Source of the DNA: Chitinophaga agrisoli
Lineage (GTDB): Bacteria; Bacteroidota; Bacteroidia; Chitinophagales; Chitinophagaceae
Direction of reading: 5' to 3'
Assembly: GCF_008386695.1 (NCBI RefSeq)
Contig: NZ_VUOC01000002.1
Span: 1,294,481-1,358,480 of the forward strand
DNA length: 64,000 nt
A program made the translations under genes and the position numbers. The notes under the pieces are model-generated. The model was not told the origin of the DNA and ran no database searches. It saw only the letters and a program-made list of their open reading frames with translations. Shown here one piece after another: positions 10,301-19,263 of the stretch (position 1 is the first letter of the stretch; each line of letters begins with the position of its first letter).

Positions 10301-10421
10301 CGGCTACGCTGGCCCCTATCTCGGCCACTTTAACCTGTGCCCGGCTAAGGGACTGGCATAACAACAGTACGGACGTAAAAAATAGTACGCCTAAACGTTT
10401 CTTTTTGTAATAAGGTAACAT
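7389..10421 (-). CDS. Secreted SGNH/GDSL esterase with Fn3, Ig-like and three CBM6-like domains, T9SS target
   Basis: A 1010-residue modular exported enzyme. After a signal peptide (about 1-29) comes an SGNH hydrolase domain (about 30-215) with block I as G-A-S (Ser38 as likely nucleophile), block III LGSND and block V DGIHP carrying the Asp and His. Then a fibronectin type III domain (about 216-305), an Ig-like putative domain (about 310-390), a CBM6-like domain (about 396-550), a second Ig-like domain (about 555-630), two more CBM6-like domains (about 635-925, each with LPG[R/K]-EAE/SEEY starts) and a C-terminal Por/T9SS sorting domain (IYPNPASNTL to the end). It probably deacylates a polysaccharide outside the cell while its CBMs hold the substrate. 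The polysaccharide is unknown. Confidence 0.88.
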   Translation of the reverse strand: MLPYYKKKRLGVLFFTSVLLLCQSLSRAQVKVAEIGASVAAGFGVAPSEAYPAQVGLILGNGWNVGNFGESGATLMTSADFPYVQRPNYPLALNFNANIVTIELGSNDAKNYNWVHKADFVSDYGKLIDTFRSLPSHPFIYICLPIPAFSMNFDINDSIITNGVIPLVKQIAAQKGTGLIDLNTPLQGHPEWYQSDGIHPNATGARKIAEVIARVLAAPVNLGATVASKSQINLNWTDRTNETNFKIQRSTDSINWNDVATVAANTSTYQDKNLTPTTRYYYRVYATTAVGNSSFSNTVSAVTAAGTLVPVVTSATTATGTAGTAFQYNITATNTPQSYNATGLPDGLSINTQTGLISGTAVSSGVFNIAISATNTDGTGTKTLVLTMNKPAGQSPFNGTPFTLPGRIEAEQYDNGGQGIAYSDADTANQGGQFRPNEGVDLEACSEGGYDMGYIQPAEWAKYSVNITTAGTYTVQVRVADPGANGSLHVELDGANISGTIHTPNTGGYQTWQTVSAVTPSLATGAHVVRVVIENGGFNINYLDFSVNKPVIEHAATIQAVAALPFTDTVKTSFNPTSYGASGLPQGLSINTTTGLISGIPTQPGTYNVTLSATNASGTGTKTVTFVVASGTPFNGSAVTLPGKLEAEDFDLGGQNLAYFDADTVSKPWQYRPTEAVDLDGCSEGGYDVGGLANGEWIAYTVNVTLPGAYTLQARVASPNNGSHFHVELNGVNISGSINVPNTGDWQAYQTVAVTTPALTTGVQVLRIVMETGGFNLNYLTFINNANPQAGKTLPGRIQSEEYDAMTGIQLENTADVNGIQDVGFIDANDWMDYKVNVKTAGTYTIGFRVASPGGGQLQLRSGASSLATVNIPATNGWQTWITQTATVTLSAGSQTLRVFAVTGGWNINWFEANNGASGGSLVLDKAVAADAAVDLNIYPNPASNTLTVAADGVNMSGKAVYPVYSKMTGQRYAVPAYDNKLDISRLPAGVYVIRMLVKGSLVAKTFIKM

Positions 10422-10655
10422 TGTTCAAAGGATTTAATTGATGGAATGGATAAATATCTGGGTTAAAAAAGGTTAAGGTTTTCCGGATCTAAAGCTGGTC
10501 AATTGTGGTATAGTTTTCACTGTTCTTTAAATACGGTTTTCAATATGGTTCTATAGCAATATTAAGCATATATCGGGAAATTTGCAATATGGGATAAGAT
10601 GGAATACCCTATTTTGGGGATGGTACAGACTTATAACGGCAGCTATGAGGAATGT

Positions 10656-10686
10656 AAAAAAAACCGCCATAACGGCGGGTTTTTTA
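10656..10686 (-). terminator. Hairpin terminator of the SDR gene
   Basis: A short GC stem (CCGCC at 10664-10668 with GGCGG at 10674-10678) flanked by an A-run and a T-run that extend the stem. It lies 20 bases after the stop of the minus-strand SDR gene and gives a U-tract in that direction. Confidence 0.75.
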
Positions 10687-10705
10687 TTTATAAATCTATT
10701 TAAGA

Positions 10706-11446
10706 TCAGGCTACGCCACCATTAACAGCGATGTCTTGTCCATCGATCCATTTGGCGTCGTCGCTGGCCAGGAATACCACCACTTTGGCAATATCTTCCG
10801 GTTCGCCCAGGCGGTTAAAAGCGGCCATTGCTTTGTTGCGGTCAATTACTTCCTGTGGTTTTCCTTTCAGGAACAGCTCTGTATTGGTAGGGCCGGGAGA
10901 TACGGTGTTTACATTAATGCCCCTGGCGCCTACTTCTTTGGCAAATACCCTCGACATTTGGTCCACCGCGGCCTTAGTAGCGGTATAGGTGCTATAGGTA
11001 GGCACCATTAAACGTTTGATGGTAGTGCCAAAATTGATGACAGAGCCATTATCTGCCAGGCGGGTAGCGGCTTCGCGCAGGGCATAGAACACGCCTTTTA
11101 CGTTGATATCGAACTGGCGTTCTACATCTTCATCTGTAGTATCCTTTAGCAGCTTGGTGATCATGATACCGGCATTATTTACCAGCACGTCTATCCTGCC
11201 AAAATGAGCGATACCGGCGTCAAACAGGGCTTTTACCTCTGCGGATTTGCTTACGTCTGCCTGTACGGCGATAGCCTCGCCGCCGTTGGCTTTAATTGTT
11301 GCTACTACTTCTTCTGCCGGGCCCTGACTGCCAGCGTAGTTAACGATCACTTTTGCACCGGCTTTTGCCATATGCAGGGCCATCGTTGCGCCAATGCCAC
11401 GGGAGGCGCCGGTAATCAGGACTACTTTGTTAGTGAGAGTGCTCAT
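10706..11446 (-). CDS. SDR family NAD(P)-dependent oxidoreductase
   Basis: A classical short-chain dehydrogenase of 246 residues, normal length, with the nucleotide-binding TGASRGIG (12-19), NNAG (90-93) and the active-site Tyr154-x3-Lys158. The residue thirteen before the Tyr, normally the catalytic Ser, is Thr141 (sequence NFGTTIK), a mild deviation. The C-terminal SDDAKWIDGQDIAVNGG is typical of FabG-like SDRs. The substrate is unknown. A -7-like element and a CCCC-TTT-GGGG dyad lie upstream, between it and the divergent DUF3179 gene. Confidence 0.92.
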   Translation of the reverse strand: MSTLTNKVVLITGASRGIGATMALHMAKAGAKVIVNYAGSQGPAEEVVATIKANGGEAIAVQADVSKSAEVKALFDAGIAHFGRIDVLVNNAGIMITKLLKDTTDEDVERQFDINVKGVFYALREAATRLADNGSVINFGTTIKRLMVPTYSTYTATKAAVDQMSRVFAKEVGARGINVNTVSPGPTNTELFLKGKPQEVIDRNKAMAAFNRLGEPEDIAKVVVFLASDDAKWIDGQDIAVNGGVA

Positions 11447-11482
11447 AATATGCTGTTTTTATTTTTGTTTGATTTGATGATA

Positions 11483-11513
11483 CAAAGCTACTACTGAAGC
11501 AGCCCCTTTGGGG
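11483..11513 (-). promoter_or_regulatory. Putative SDR promoter with overlapping dyad
   Basis: Read on the minus strand, TAGCTTTG (11483-11490) matches the Bacteroidota -7 element 37 bases before the SDR start. Twelve bases upstream of it sits a perfect dyad CCCC-TTT-GGGG (11503-11513) in place of a -33 element, which suggests a regulator site. No regulator gene is adjacent. Confidence 0.4.
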
Positions 11514-11604
11514 TACAAGAATTATAGGAAGAGGTGCAAAATTTAAAGGTAGGGGTAAAATATAAAGAAAATGCTTAAGTTTAGTATAAGTATATCAACC
11601 ACGT

Positions 11605-12795
11605 ATGAGAGCGCTCCTTTTAATTACCGGCTTACTATTGCTCATTGCGGTAGAGATCCTGCGCGTATACTTTATTATGCCGTTCCCCGGCAGTCAGCAG
11701 GGAGATACTATCAATATTGCTTACTGGCTGCATAAGAACATTAACTGGTTAAGGTTGCTGGGTGGGTTACTCATCCTGTATCCCATGATCCATATTTTCC
11801 GTCATTCGCGGGTATGGAAGAAGATCGTGCTGGTAGCCGGCCTGCTGTTATATGCAGCGGTAGTTTACCTGTTTAACTTCCGCTTCCTGGCGGATAAAAT
11901 GTTCCTGCCGCCCAACCGGCAGGATTATGCAGCCGCGGACAACAACCGCATACCGGCGGAAAAGCTGGTGATAGGCGTGGTGATCAATAACGAAGCGAAA
12001 GCCTACCCTATACAACTGATAGGCTACCATCACCAGGTAAGGGATACGGTTGGCCATACGCCGGTAATGGTGACCTACTGCACCGTATGCCGCACCGGCC
12101 GGGTATTCAGCCCTGTGATCAATGGCCGGGAAGAGCAATTCCGCCTGGTGGGTATGGATCATTTTAATGCGATGTTTGAGGACGCCGGCACCAAAAGCTG
12201 GTGGCGGCAGGCCACCGGCGAGGCTATTGCCGGCCCGCTGAAGGGCAAACACCTGCGGGAGCTCCCCTCCCACCAGCTTAGCCTGCGGGCCTGGCTGCGG
12301 CTGTACCCCAACTCCCTGGTGCTGCAGGCAGACACCACTTTTAACGAGCAATATGCACAGCTGCACCTGTTTGACAAAGGCACTATTAACAGCGGACTTG
12401 AAAAAAGGGATCCCGCATCCTGGCGTTTTAAGTCATGGGTGATCGGTATACGCCACCGGCAACATGCCAAGGCCTATGACTGGAATGAGCTGACCAGTAA
12501 ACAGCTGATCCAGGACTCTATACCGGATCTGCCCCTGCTGATCGTGCTGGACGGGGATACCGCCTCCTTCCGTGTATGGGACCGCCGGGTGAATGGCGCC
12601 CCGCTGCAATTTGTGAAAGGGCATGGCATGGATGTGTTTACAGACCTTAACACACAATCTACCTGGGATGTTAGCGGCCGCTGTATTGCCGGCCCGCTGC
12701 GGTCACAGATCCTGAAGCCTGTACAGGCCTACCAGGAGTTCTGGCATTCGTGGAGAACATTCCATCCAAATACGTTACACCAGGAACTACAATAA
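11605..12795 (+). CDS. DUF3179 domain-containing membrane protein
   Basis: A 396-residue protein with three hydrophobic segments in the first 100 residues (about 2-25, 48-65, 72-92), followed by the DUF3179 domain. The core motif VTYCTVCRTGRVFSP with its CxxC and the preceding NNEAKAYPIQLIGYHHQVRD are diagnostic of DUF3179, a family of unknown function. A second family-like segment near residues 310-340 has VLDGDTASFRVWDR. It appears co-transcribed with the outer-membrane protein gene that starts 34 bases later. Confidence 0.87.
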   Translation: MRALLLITGLLLLIAVEILRVYFIMPFPGSQQGDTINIAYWLHKNINWLRLLGGLLILYPMIHIFRHSRVWKKIVLVAGLLLYAAVVYLFNFRFLADKMFLPPNRQDYAAADNNRIPAEKLVIGVVINNEAKAYPIQLIGYHHQVRDTVGHTPVMVTYCTVCRTGRVFSPVINGREEQFRLVGMDHFNAMFEDAGTKSWWRQATGEAIAGPLKGKHLRELPSHQLSLRAWLRLYPNSLVLQADTTFNEQYAQLHLFDKGTINSGLEKRDPASWRFKSWVIGIRHRQHAKAYDWNELTSKQLIQDSIPDLPLLIVLDGDTASFRVWDRRVNGAPLQFVKGHGMDVFTDLNTQSTWDVSGRCIAGPLRSQILKPVQAYQEFWHSWRTFHPNTLHQELQ

Positions 12796-12829
12796 AGATG
12801 CGCTTATAAGCGCAGGACAAACAGGAACA

Positions 12830-13480
12830 ATGAAAAACAAACACATTTGCGTGCTCACGCTGATCAGTCTTTTTATGGCTGTACCTGTCCATGGGCAGGA
12901 CCACTATATTCCCACGGCAGCCTGGTACCTTCCCGGCATCTCCTATGAAGCCTCCTCCAGATTCCGTTTCGTGACCCAGCTGGGGTACAGTGAATACGTG
13001 AAGGGCTTTCTTGCTTATCCACAGGCGCTTTATGTGCCTAACAAATACCTTACCCTGGGCGCCAGTTATTTTTATTACCGGTCTGCCCTTATTGCCGGAA
13101 AGCCCTATACAGAGCACGATGTGGTGGGGAATGTCATAGGCTGCTTACCGCTGCGGAAAATTGTGCTGGAAGACAGGAACCAGGTCTTTGCCGCGCTTTA
13201 TAGCAGCGCCGAAAAGCGTCAGCTGTACCGGAACCGTTTACGTTTACTCGTACCTTATACCCTGTTCCGCAACCAGGGGAAGGCCTATGTGTTTGATGAA
13301 GGGTTTTACCTGTTTAACGAAGGTAAATGGTACCGTAACCGGGTGGCCATTGGCAATAGCTTTGACCTGCAGCGATGGCTGAACCTCGATGTTACTTATA
13401 TATGGCAGTCAGACAGCTTTAGCGGACGGCTTAACATGGTGTTTGTTGCGTTAATGGTACAACTGAAGCGCAAGCATTGA
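12830..13480 (+). CDS. Outer-membrane beta-barrel-like protein (DUF2490-like)
   Basis: A 216-residue exported protein: signal peptide ending VHGQ near residue 22, then alternating aromatic/polar strands typical of a small beta-barrel. The segments YRNRLRLLVPY, DEGFYLFNEGKWYRNRVAIGNS and LDVTYIWQSD resemble DUF2490 proteins of Bacteroidota, but I could not confirm the family. It sits 34 bases behind the DUF3179 gene and its stop is only six bases from the convergent GH92 stop. Function unknown. Confidence 0.65.
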   Translation: MKNKHICVLTLISLFMAVPVHGQDHYIPTAAWYLPGISYEASSRFRFVTQLGYSEYVKGFLAYPQALYVPNKYLTLGASYFYYRSALIAGKPYTEHDVVGNVIGCLPLRKIVLEDRNQVFAALYSSAEKRQLYRNRLRLLVPYTLFRNQGKAYVFDEGFYLFNEGKWYRNRVAIGNSFDLQRWLNLDVTYIWQSDSFSGRLNMVFVALMVQLKRKH

Positions 13481-13486
13481 TCCTGT

Positions 13487-15841
13487 CTATTGCCCCCTTT
13501 GTATGCCCCAATGTTTATTGGGCTGGCTGCCCATTTCCAGTATTAAGGTTTTGCCGGCGTTGATATCGCTTTGCCGTATATAAAAAGCAGATAAAGGCTG
13601 CCCTCCTACCGTGGCGGACTGCACATACATATTCTCCGGCGAGGCATTCCTGGCCACGATGGTAAACTGTGCCGCTTTATAATACTCAGGTTGCAAATGG
13701 ATGGTAATGCTGCTGAACACCGGGCTGCCAATTTCATATTTAGGGTCCGGCTCACAACCGCCGTTCATCTGGAAAAGACCCATTTTCATAAGCACGCATA
13801 AAGAGCCCATCAGCCCCTGGTCTTCATCCCCGTTATATCCAAACTGCGGGGAAAGATCGCTGTACACACTATCCAGCACGGTACGGCTCCAGTACTGTGT
13901 AAGCCATGGCGCGCCGGCGTAGTTAAAGATAAAGGCGGCCTGCATATTAGGCTGGTTGGAGTAATTGATCCAGAGGCGTTTGTTATTCACAAAGCCGCCG
14001 GGCAGTTCCGGATGCTGATCACAAAAGCCATATTGCCTTGCCACCTCAAACTGTTGATTCAGCCGGGTTATGGCGGTATCCTTTCCACCCATCAGCGTAA
14101 AAAGCCCTGGCAGGTCATGCGGTACAAACCAGGTCCATTGTGCGCCATTGCCTTCTTCAAAACCATGCTCATATTGCAGCGGGTCATAGTTGGCGCGCCA
14201 GTTGCCGGCACGGTCTCTGGGGACAATAAATCCAGAATGCGGGTTATAGAGATGCTGATAATTCTTTGCCCGCTGCAGGAATAGCTGCGCATCATCCGTT
14301 TTGCCCAATGCCGTGGCCAGCTGGGCCAGGCACCAGTCCTGGTAAGCATATTCCAACGTCATGGCGGCGCCATCCTGGTGCATGCCATAAGCGGTATCAG
14401 ATACAGGATAAGGCACGTAACCATTGGCTATATAATGCTCAACGCCGCCGCCTTTTGCCGTATTATGCTCATAACCGGCCTTGCTCATCATACCGCCGGG
14501 GAAATGATCTTTCCGCAGCCCTTCATAAGCCAGGTGCATATCAAAACCCCGTATGCCCTTTTGCCAGGCAGATACGTAAAAAGGCGTGGTCTGCGCGCCG
14601 GTCATTACATAGGTGTAATTGCCACCGGCCGGGCCGCGGGGTATTAAGCCGCCGCTTTTATAATATTCCAGGAATGCGTTACAAAAGCTTTCCACTATCT
14701 CCGGGTATACTAAAGACCATAAGGTGTTCAATGTCCACTGCGCGCCCCAGAAGGAATCTGAATTGTACATAGGGAAGCGCGGATGGCCCGCAGCATCCAG
14801 GGGTACCTGTTTAAGGGCGCAGGCAGCGCCGGTGCAATCTGTCCATTTACCATCCACATCAGAGATCACGCGCCGGCCCTGCAGGGCATGCCACAGGTCC
14901 GTATAAAAACGGCGTTGCTGTTGCAGGCTGCCGCCCGTAAGCTGGATCCTGCCCAACAGCTTATTCCATTCCTCCTTTGCAGCAAGGGCCACTGCATCAA
15001 AATTCCAGTCCGGCGCTTCGTGCTGCAGATTAGCCGCAGCAGCTGCCTGGCTGGTATAGGATAAACCAACTTTCATTAGTACCTGCGCCGTATTGTTGCC
15101 CGTTAGCTGTACCAGCAGTTTGCCCTGCTGCCCGTTCCATTTAAGCGGCGCGGGCGCGGACTTACCATTTTGATATAACACCAGCTGTTGAATGGGTTGT
15201 TGGAATTGAGCGGCAAAATAGACCGTATAAGGTTTGGGCCTTCTTGAGGTAGGGCCATTGATAACATACCCCCTGATCTCCCGGTCGCTGATACGCTCAA
15301 AACCACCGGTGATGATATTGGAAGGCCCCAGCAGGCCGCCCAGTTCAAAGATCACACCGCGCTGTTTATTTGCGGGGAAAGTATAGCGGTGGAGCCCTGC
15401 GCGGCTGGTAGCCGTCAGCTCTACTTTAGTAGCATAACGTTCCAGCACTACGGCATGATAACCGGGCGACACCGTTTCATTTTTATGGGAGAAAGGCGAG
15501 GCCGCATTCCGGAACAGCTCCGCATACCCATTGGCAGAAAACGTTACGGGCATCACCGCCACACCGGCCAGCTGCCATTCATGGATATGACTGAAATCGC
15601 TGATCGTATCCACCTTATACCGGTAGCCTGCATCCCAGTCGCCCCCGGCATGATTATCCGGGAACAGGCTCACCATACCAAAAGGCCTGGCGGCGGATGA
15701 AAAGTAAAACCAGCGGGAGTTTTCCGCATCCAGCTGCGGGTATACCAGGTCTGCCGGTTGCTGTTTTTCCTGTGCCGCCAAGGGCAGAAATCCTGCTAAT
15801 AAAGCAGGGAGCAGCCATCTTCTTTTTCCAGTCATGTGCAT
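13487..15841 (-). CDS. GH92 family glycoside hydrolase (alpha-mannosidase type), exported
   Basis: A 784-residue calcium-dependent exo-alpha-mannosidase family member. An N-terminal signal (about 1-23, LAAQ) precedes the beta-sandwich (about 30-290, with SSAARPFGMVSLFPDN and DFSHIHEW) and the (alpha/alpha)6 barrel. GH92 features include TLEYAYQDWCLAQLA, EEGNGAQWTWFVPHDLPG and PKYEIGSPVFSSI. The usual C-terminal GxxDxGxMSAWYV element is replaced by NGDEDQGLMGSLCVLMKMG, marking a divergent GH92 branch. It is divergent from the SusC-SusD-GH2 operon and belongs to that glycan module. An alternative ATG lies two codons inside. Whether it acts on N-glycan, mannan or another alpha-mannoside is not deducible. 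Confidence 0.92.
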   Translation of the reverse strand: MHMTGKRRWLLPALLAGFLPLAAQEKQQPADLVYPQLDAENSRWFYFSSAARPFGMVSLFPDNHAGGDWDAGYRYKVDTISDFSHIHEWQLAGVAVMPVTFSANGYAELFRNAASPFSHKNETVSPGYHAVVLERYATKVELTATSRAGLHRYTFPANKQRGVIFELGGLLGPSNIITGGFERISDREIRGYVINGPTSRRPKPYTVYFAAQFQQPIQQLVLYQNGKSAPAPLKWNGQQGKLLVQLTGNNTAQVLMKVGLSYTSQAAAAANLQHEAPDWNFDAVALAAKEEWNKLLGRIQLTGGSLQQQRRFYTDLWHALQGRRVISDVDGKWTDCTGAACALKQVPLDAAGHPRFPMYNSDSFWGAQWTLNTLWSLVYPEIVESFCNAFLEYYKSGGLIPRGPAGGNYTYVMTGAQTTPFYVSAWQKGIRGFDMHLAYEGLRKDHFPGGMMSKAGYEHNTAKGGGVEHYIANGYVPYPVSDTAYGMHQDGAAMTLEYAYQDWCLAQLATALGKTDDAQLFLQRAKNYQHLYNPHSGFIVPRDRAGNWRANYDPLQYEHGFEEGNGAQWTWFVPHDLPGLFTLMGGKDTAITRLNQQFEVARQYGFCDQHPELPGGFVNNKRLWINYSNQPNMQAAFIFNYAGAPWLTQYWSRTVLDSVYSDLSPQFGYNGDEDQGLMGSLCVLMKMGLFQMNGGCEPDPKYEIGSPVFSSITIHLQPEYYKAAQFTIVARNASPENMYVQSATVGGQPLSAFYIRQSDINAGKTLILEMGSQPNKHWGIQRGQ

Positions 15842-16176
15842 CGCTTTAAGATAGGCAGGAAACGTTTAATTGATATTGCCGGGCCCTGCCATACAATTGT
15901 TAATTTTACAATTATAATCGGTTTCTTACAATTATTATTTTGTGCTGAAGACCGGTTGCCCGGCACATAATGCACGGGCTGCTACATGGCTTAATAATCC
16001 ATCTTTTTGAAATGTTTGTCCATTTACGATTTGTGTTAGTATGACTAGGTTTACAACTAAATAATTCCACCGAACGAAAAACAATAAAAGGCTCAATTCC
16101 ACATGGGACAACGAAAAACGTCTTATAAGGGTAATTAGTACCGTCAATCCATTTTCTAAATCCAATTTGAACCACC
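15842..16176. other. Divergent intergenic region between GH92 and susC-like genes
   Basis: About 335 AT-rich bases without a gene. It holds three copies of TACAATT at 15892, 15907 and 15927; the last two belong to a 12/14 matching pair (TTACAATTATAATC, 15906-15919; TTACAATTATTATT, 15926-15939) 20 bp apart. These may be regulator sites for the GH92 and/or SusC promoters. I found no clean -33/-7 pair. Confidence 0.45.
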
Positions 16177-19100
16177 ATGCACAGCGCCACGTTCCTTATT
16201 TGGAAAAAAATTCCATTCGTGCCCATCCTGTTGATTGTCTTTCTGACATTAAACAGCTATGGACAGCAGCAGGTTACTGTAACCGGTGCGGTAACGTCAA
16301 AAGATGACGGCGCCCCGCTTCCCGGCGTAGCCGTTACTATTAAGAACACCAACCAGGGCGTTGCCACAGACGCCGACGGCAAGTTCTCCATCCGTACCAG
16401 TTTGGGAAGCACGCTGGTATTGAAAGCCCTGGGCTTTGCGCCCCAGGAAGTAAGCGTTACCAGCCAAAAATTGAGTATCGTGATGGAATCATCAAAAAGC
16501 GATCTCAATGAAGTAGTGGTGATCGGTTATGGTACTGTGAGGAAAAAAGACCTTACGGGCGCCATTGCCAATATCAAGGGGGCAGATATAAAAGCGCAGG
16601 GCGTAAGCGATGTAACCAAATCCCTGCAGGGCCGGTTACCGGGCGTAACGATCGAATCTGCCGGCGGTAACCCGGGCGCAGGCACCCGTATCCTGATACG
16701 GGGCGTAGGCACCTTGGGCGACGCCGCTCCCCTATACATTGTAGATGGTGTGCAGGTACCCAGCATCAATAATCTAAGCCAGCTGGATATACAATCCATA
16801 GATGTATTAAAAGACGCATCCGCCGCTGCCATTTACGGCTCCCGGGCCGCCAACGGCGTAGTACTGGTGACCACCAGGAACGGGAAGAGCGGACCTCCTG
16901 TTGTACAGGTGAATGCCAACTATGGGATACAGAACCTTGCGCATAGAGTGGATGTACTGAATGCAGAACAATGGGCTAACGTCAGCAATGCTGCGCATGA
17001 CGCCGGTGGCCTGACAAGGCTGGACATTGCGCAGAACCCATCGTCCCTGGGCGCCGGTACTGACTGGCAGGATGTGATCTACCGGACCGCACCTGTACAA
17101 CAATACCAGATACTAACCAGCGGCGGCGGCGATAAAGGCACTTACAGCATATCCGGCAGTTATACGGATCAACAGGGTATTGTAACGGTAACTGGTTATA
17201 AACGTTACAACTTCCGCGCAAAATCAGAAACAACCAAAGGCCGGTTCCGGTTTGGTGAAACCGTATTGTTAACGCGGGAGAAAACGATCAACATGGCCGG
17301 TGGCTGGGGTGGCCAGGGAGGTAACCCTGTAGGCTCCGCGGCCAAGATGATCCCGGTATTCCAGGTTTATGACAGCAGCGCGCTGGGAGGATTTGCGGGC
17401 GCTTATGGCCCAGTGGTGAACGTGGCCAATCCGCTGGCGCAATTACATCTGGAAGACATTAATACCACGTCTTCCAATGTGCTGACAAATGTATTTGGAG
17501 AAGTGACCATTATCCCCGGCCTCACTTATAAATTGAATATGGGATACACTGCCAATTTCACCACGGATGAGGATTACCAGAAACGGCATACAGTTGGCAC
17601 CCTATTTACGCATGCCACCAATGATCTTAGCCTGACCAAAGAAGAGACCCAGCTGCTGTTGCTGGAAAATACGCTGAATTACAGCAAAACATTTGGCAAA
17701 AGCAGTATCCAGGCCCTGGCAGGTTATACCTATCAGAAAACGGATTACAGCTACCTGTTAAACGCCCGCACTGATCTGCCGGATGGTTTAAGGAATATAG
17801 ACGCCGGCAGGGGCACCTCCACTAACCAGGGCAACGGCCTGGAGAGCGCCCTGTTATCTACCCTGGGCCGTTTGATCTACTCCTATGACGACCGGTACCT
17901 GTTAACGGCCAGCTTCCGGAGGGATGGATCCTCCCGGTTTGGCGCCGCTTACCGGTATGGCAACTTTCCTTCTGTTGCCGCGGGCTGGAATATCTCCAAC
18001 GAAAAATTCTTTTCGTCACTCACCAGCGCTATTCCCGTGCTTAAGCTAAGGGCCAGCTACGGGATACTGGGCAACCAGCAGATAGACGATTACCAATATA
18101 GCGCAGTGATCTCCTCCAATATTAACTACGTTACCGGCCAGGAGCAGCAAAAATGGTTTGGCGCCATACAAACGGCTTTTGCCACGCCCAATATTAAATG
18201 GGAGAGTACCAAAACCTCTAACGTGGGCGTAGACGCCGCCTTTCTGAAAGGCCGCCTTACCCTTACAGCAGATTATTTTGTTAAAACCACGAGCGATGTG
18301 CTGTTAAACGTACCCATACCCGGCTCTACCGGCTCTATCAGTGACCCGGTGGTGAACGCCGGCCGGCTAAGAAATAACGGCTTTGAGCTGGGCCTGGGTT
18401 ATGCTGACCATGCGGGCAAATTAAACTATAGTGTGTTTGGCACTTTCTCCAGGGTGAAAAATAAAGTACTGGAGTTGGGCACCGGCTCCCAGAAGATCTT
18501 TGGCGGACAGCCCACCCACCACGGCGCATCCAGCACCTTAACAGAAGCCGGCGGGCCTATTAGCGCATTTTACCTGATAAAGGCAGACGGCATATTTAAT
18601 TCCCAGGAAGAGATAGACGCCTACGCTAAAAACGGCGCCCTGATCCAGCCCAACGCGGCGCCGGGCGATATTAAATTCCAGGATACCAATGGCGACGGTC
18701 AGATCAGCGATGAAGACAAAGTGTATGCCGGCAGCCCTTTCCCCTCTTTTGAATATGGCTTTGGCATCACCGCCAACTACCAGCATTTTGACCTGAATGC
18801 CATTTTCCAGGGAACACATGGCAATAAAATCTACAACGGCCTGCGGCAGGACCTGGAAAGTATGAGCCTGGAGTTCAACTATTCTACCGCCACGCTAAAT
18901 GCCTGGACGCCGGAAAAACATACCGATATACCGAGAGCGGTGACAGGCGACCCTAACATCAACGACCGTACGTCTACCCGTTTCCTGGAAAGTGGCTCAT
19001 ATCTGCGTATGAAAACGCTGCAGATAGGTTATACCATTGGCGATCCATTGAAGAATAAATTGAAGATCAGCTCCCTGCGAGCTTATGTAAGCGCGGACAA

Positions 19101-19242
19101 CCTGTTCACTATTACCAACTACACAGGCTATAATCCGGACCTTGGCAGAACAGGCAGCATATTTGACCGCGGCGTGGATTTTGGCCATGTGGCCTATCCC
19201 ATTGCCCGCACTTTATCTGTAGGACTGCAATTAACTCTTTAG
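16177..19242 (+). CDS. SusC/RagA family TonB-linked outer-membrane transporter
   Basis: A 1021-residue SusC. A signal peptide (ending near YGQ, residue 30) is followed by the carboxypeptidase-like domain (VTVTGAVTSKDDGAPLPGVAVTI), the plug (VVVIGYGTVRKKDLTGAIANI; APLYIVDGVQVPS; DASAAAIYGSRAANGVVLVTTRNG) and a long beta-barrel ending SVGLQLTL. SusD starts 21 bases downstream and a GH2 enzyme follows, giving a compact polysaccharide-utilisation operon. An AraC regulator closes the locus on the opposite strand. Confidence 0.96.
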   Translation: MHSATFLIWKKIPFVPILLIVFLTLNSYGQQQVTVTGAVTSKDDGAPLPGVAVTIKNTNQGVATDADGKFSIRTSLGSTLVLKALGFAPQEVSVTSQKLSIVMESSKSDLNEVVVIGYGTVRKKDLTGAIANIKGADIKAQGVSDVTKSLQGRLPGVTIESAGGNPGAGTRILIRGVGTLGDAAPLYIVDGVQVPSINNLSQLDIQSIDVLKDASAAAIYGSRAANGVVLVTTRNGKSGPPVVQVNANYGIQNLAHRVDVLNAEQWANVSNAAHDAGGLTRLDIAQNPSSLGAGTDWQDVIYRTAPVQQYQILTSGGGDKGTYSISGSYTDQQGIVTVTGYKRYNFRAKSETTKGRFRFGETVLLTREKTINMAGGWGGQGGNPVGSAAKMIPVFQVYDSSALGGFAGAYGPVVNVANPLAQLHLEDINTTSSNVLTNVFGEVTIIPGLTYKLNMGYTANFTTDEDYQKRHTVGTLFTHATNDLSLTKEETQLLLLENTLNYSKTFGKSSIQALAGYTYQKTDYSYLLNARTDLPDGLRNIDAGRGTSTNQGNGLESALLSTLGRLIYSYDDRYLLTASFRRDGSSRFGAAYRYGNFPSVAAGWNISNEKFFSSLTSAIPVLKLRASYGILGNQQIDDYQYSAVISSNINYVTGQEQQKWFGAIQTAFATPNIKWESTKTSNVGVDAAFLKGRLTLTADYFVKTTSDVLLNVPIPGSTGSISDPVVNAGRLRNNGFELGLGYADHAGKLNYSVFGTFSRVKNKVLELGTGSQKIFGGQPTHHGASSTLTEAGGPISAFYLIKADGIFNSQEEIDAYAKNGALIQPNAAPGDIKFQDTNGDGQISDEDKVYAGSPFPSFEYGFGITANYQHFDLNAIFQGTHGNKIYNGLRQDLESMSLEFNYSTATLNAWTPEKHTDIPRAVTGDPNINDRTSTRFLESGSYLRMKTLQIGYTIGDPLKNKLKISSLRAYVSADNLFTITNYTGYNPDLGRTGSIFDRGVDFGHVAYPIARTLSVGLQLTL

Positions 19243-19263
19243 AAAAAGTAATACTGATCACGT

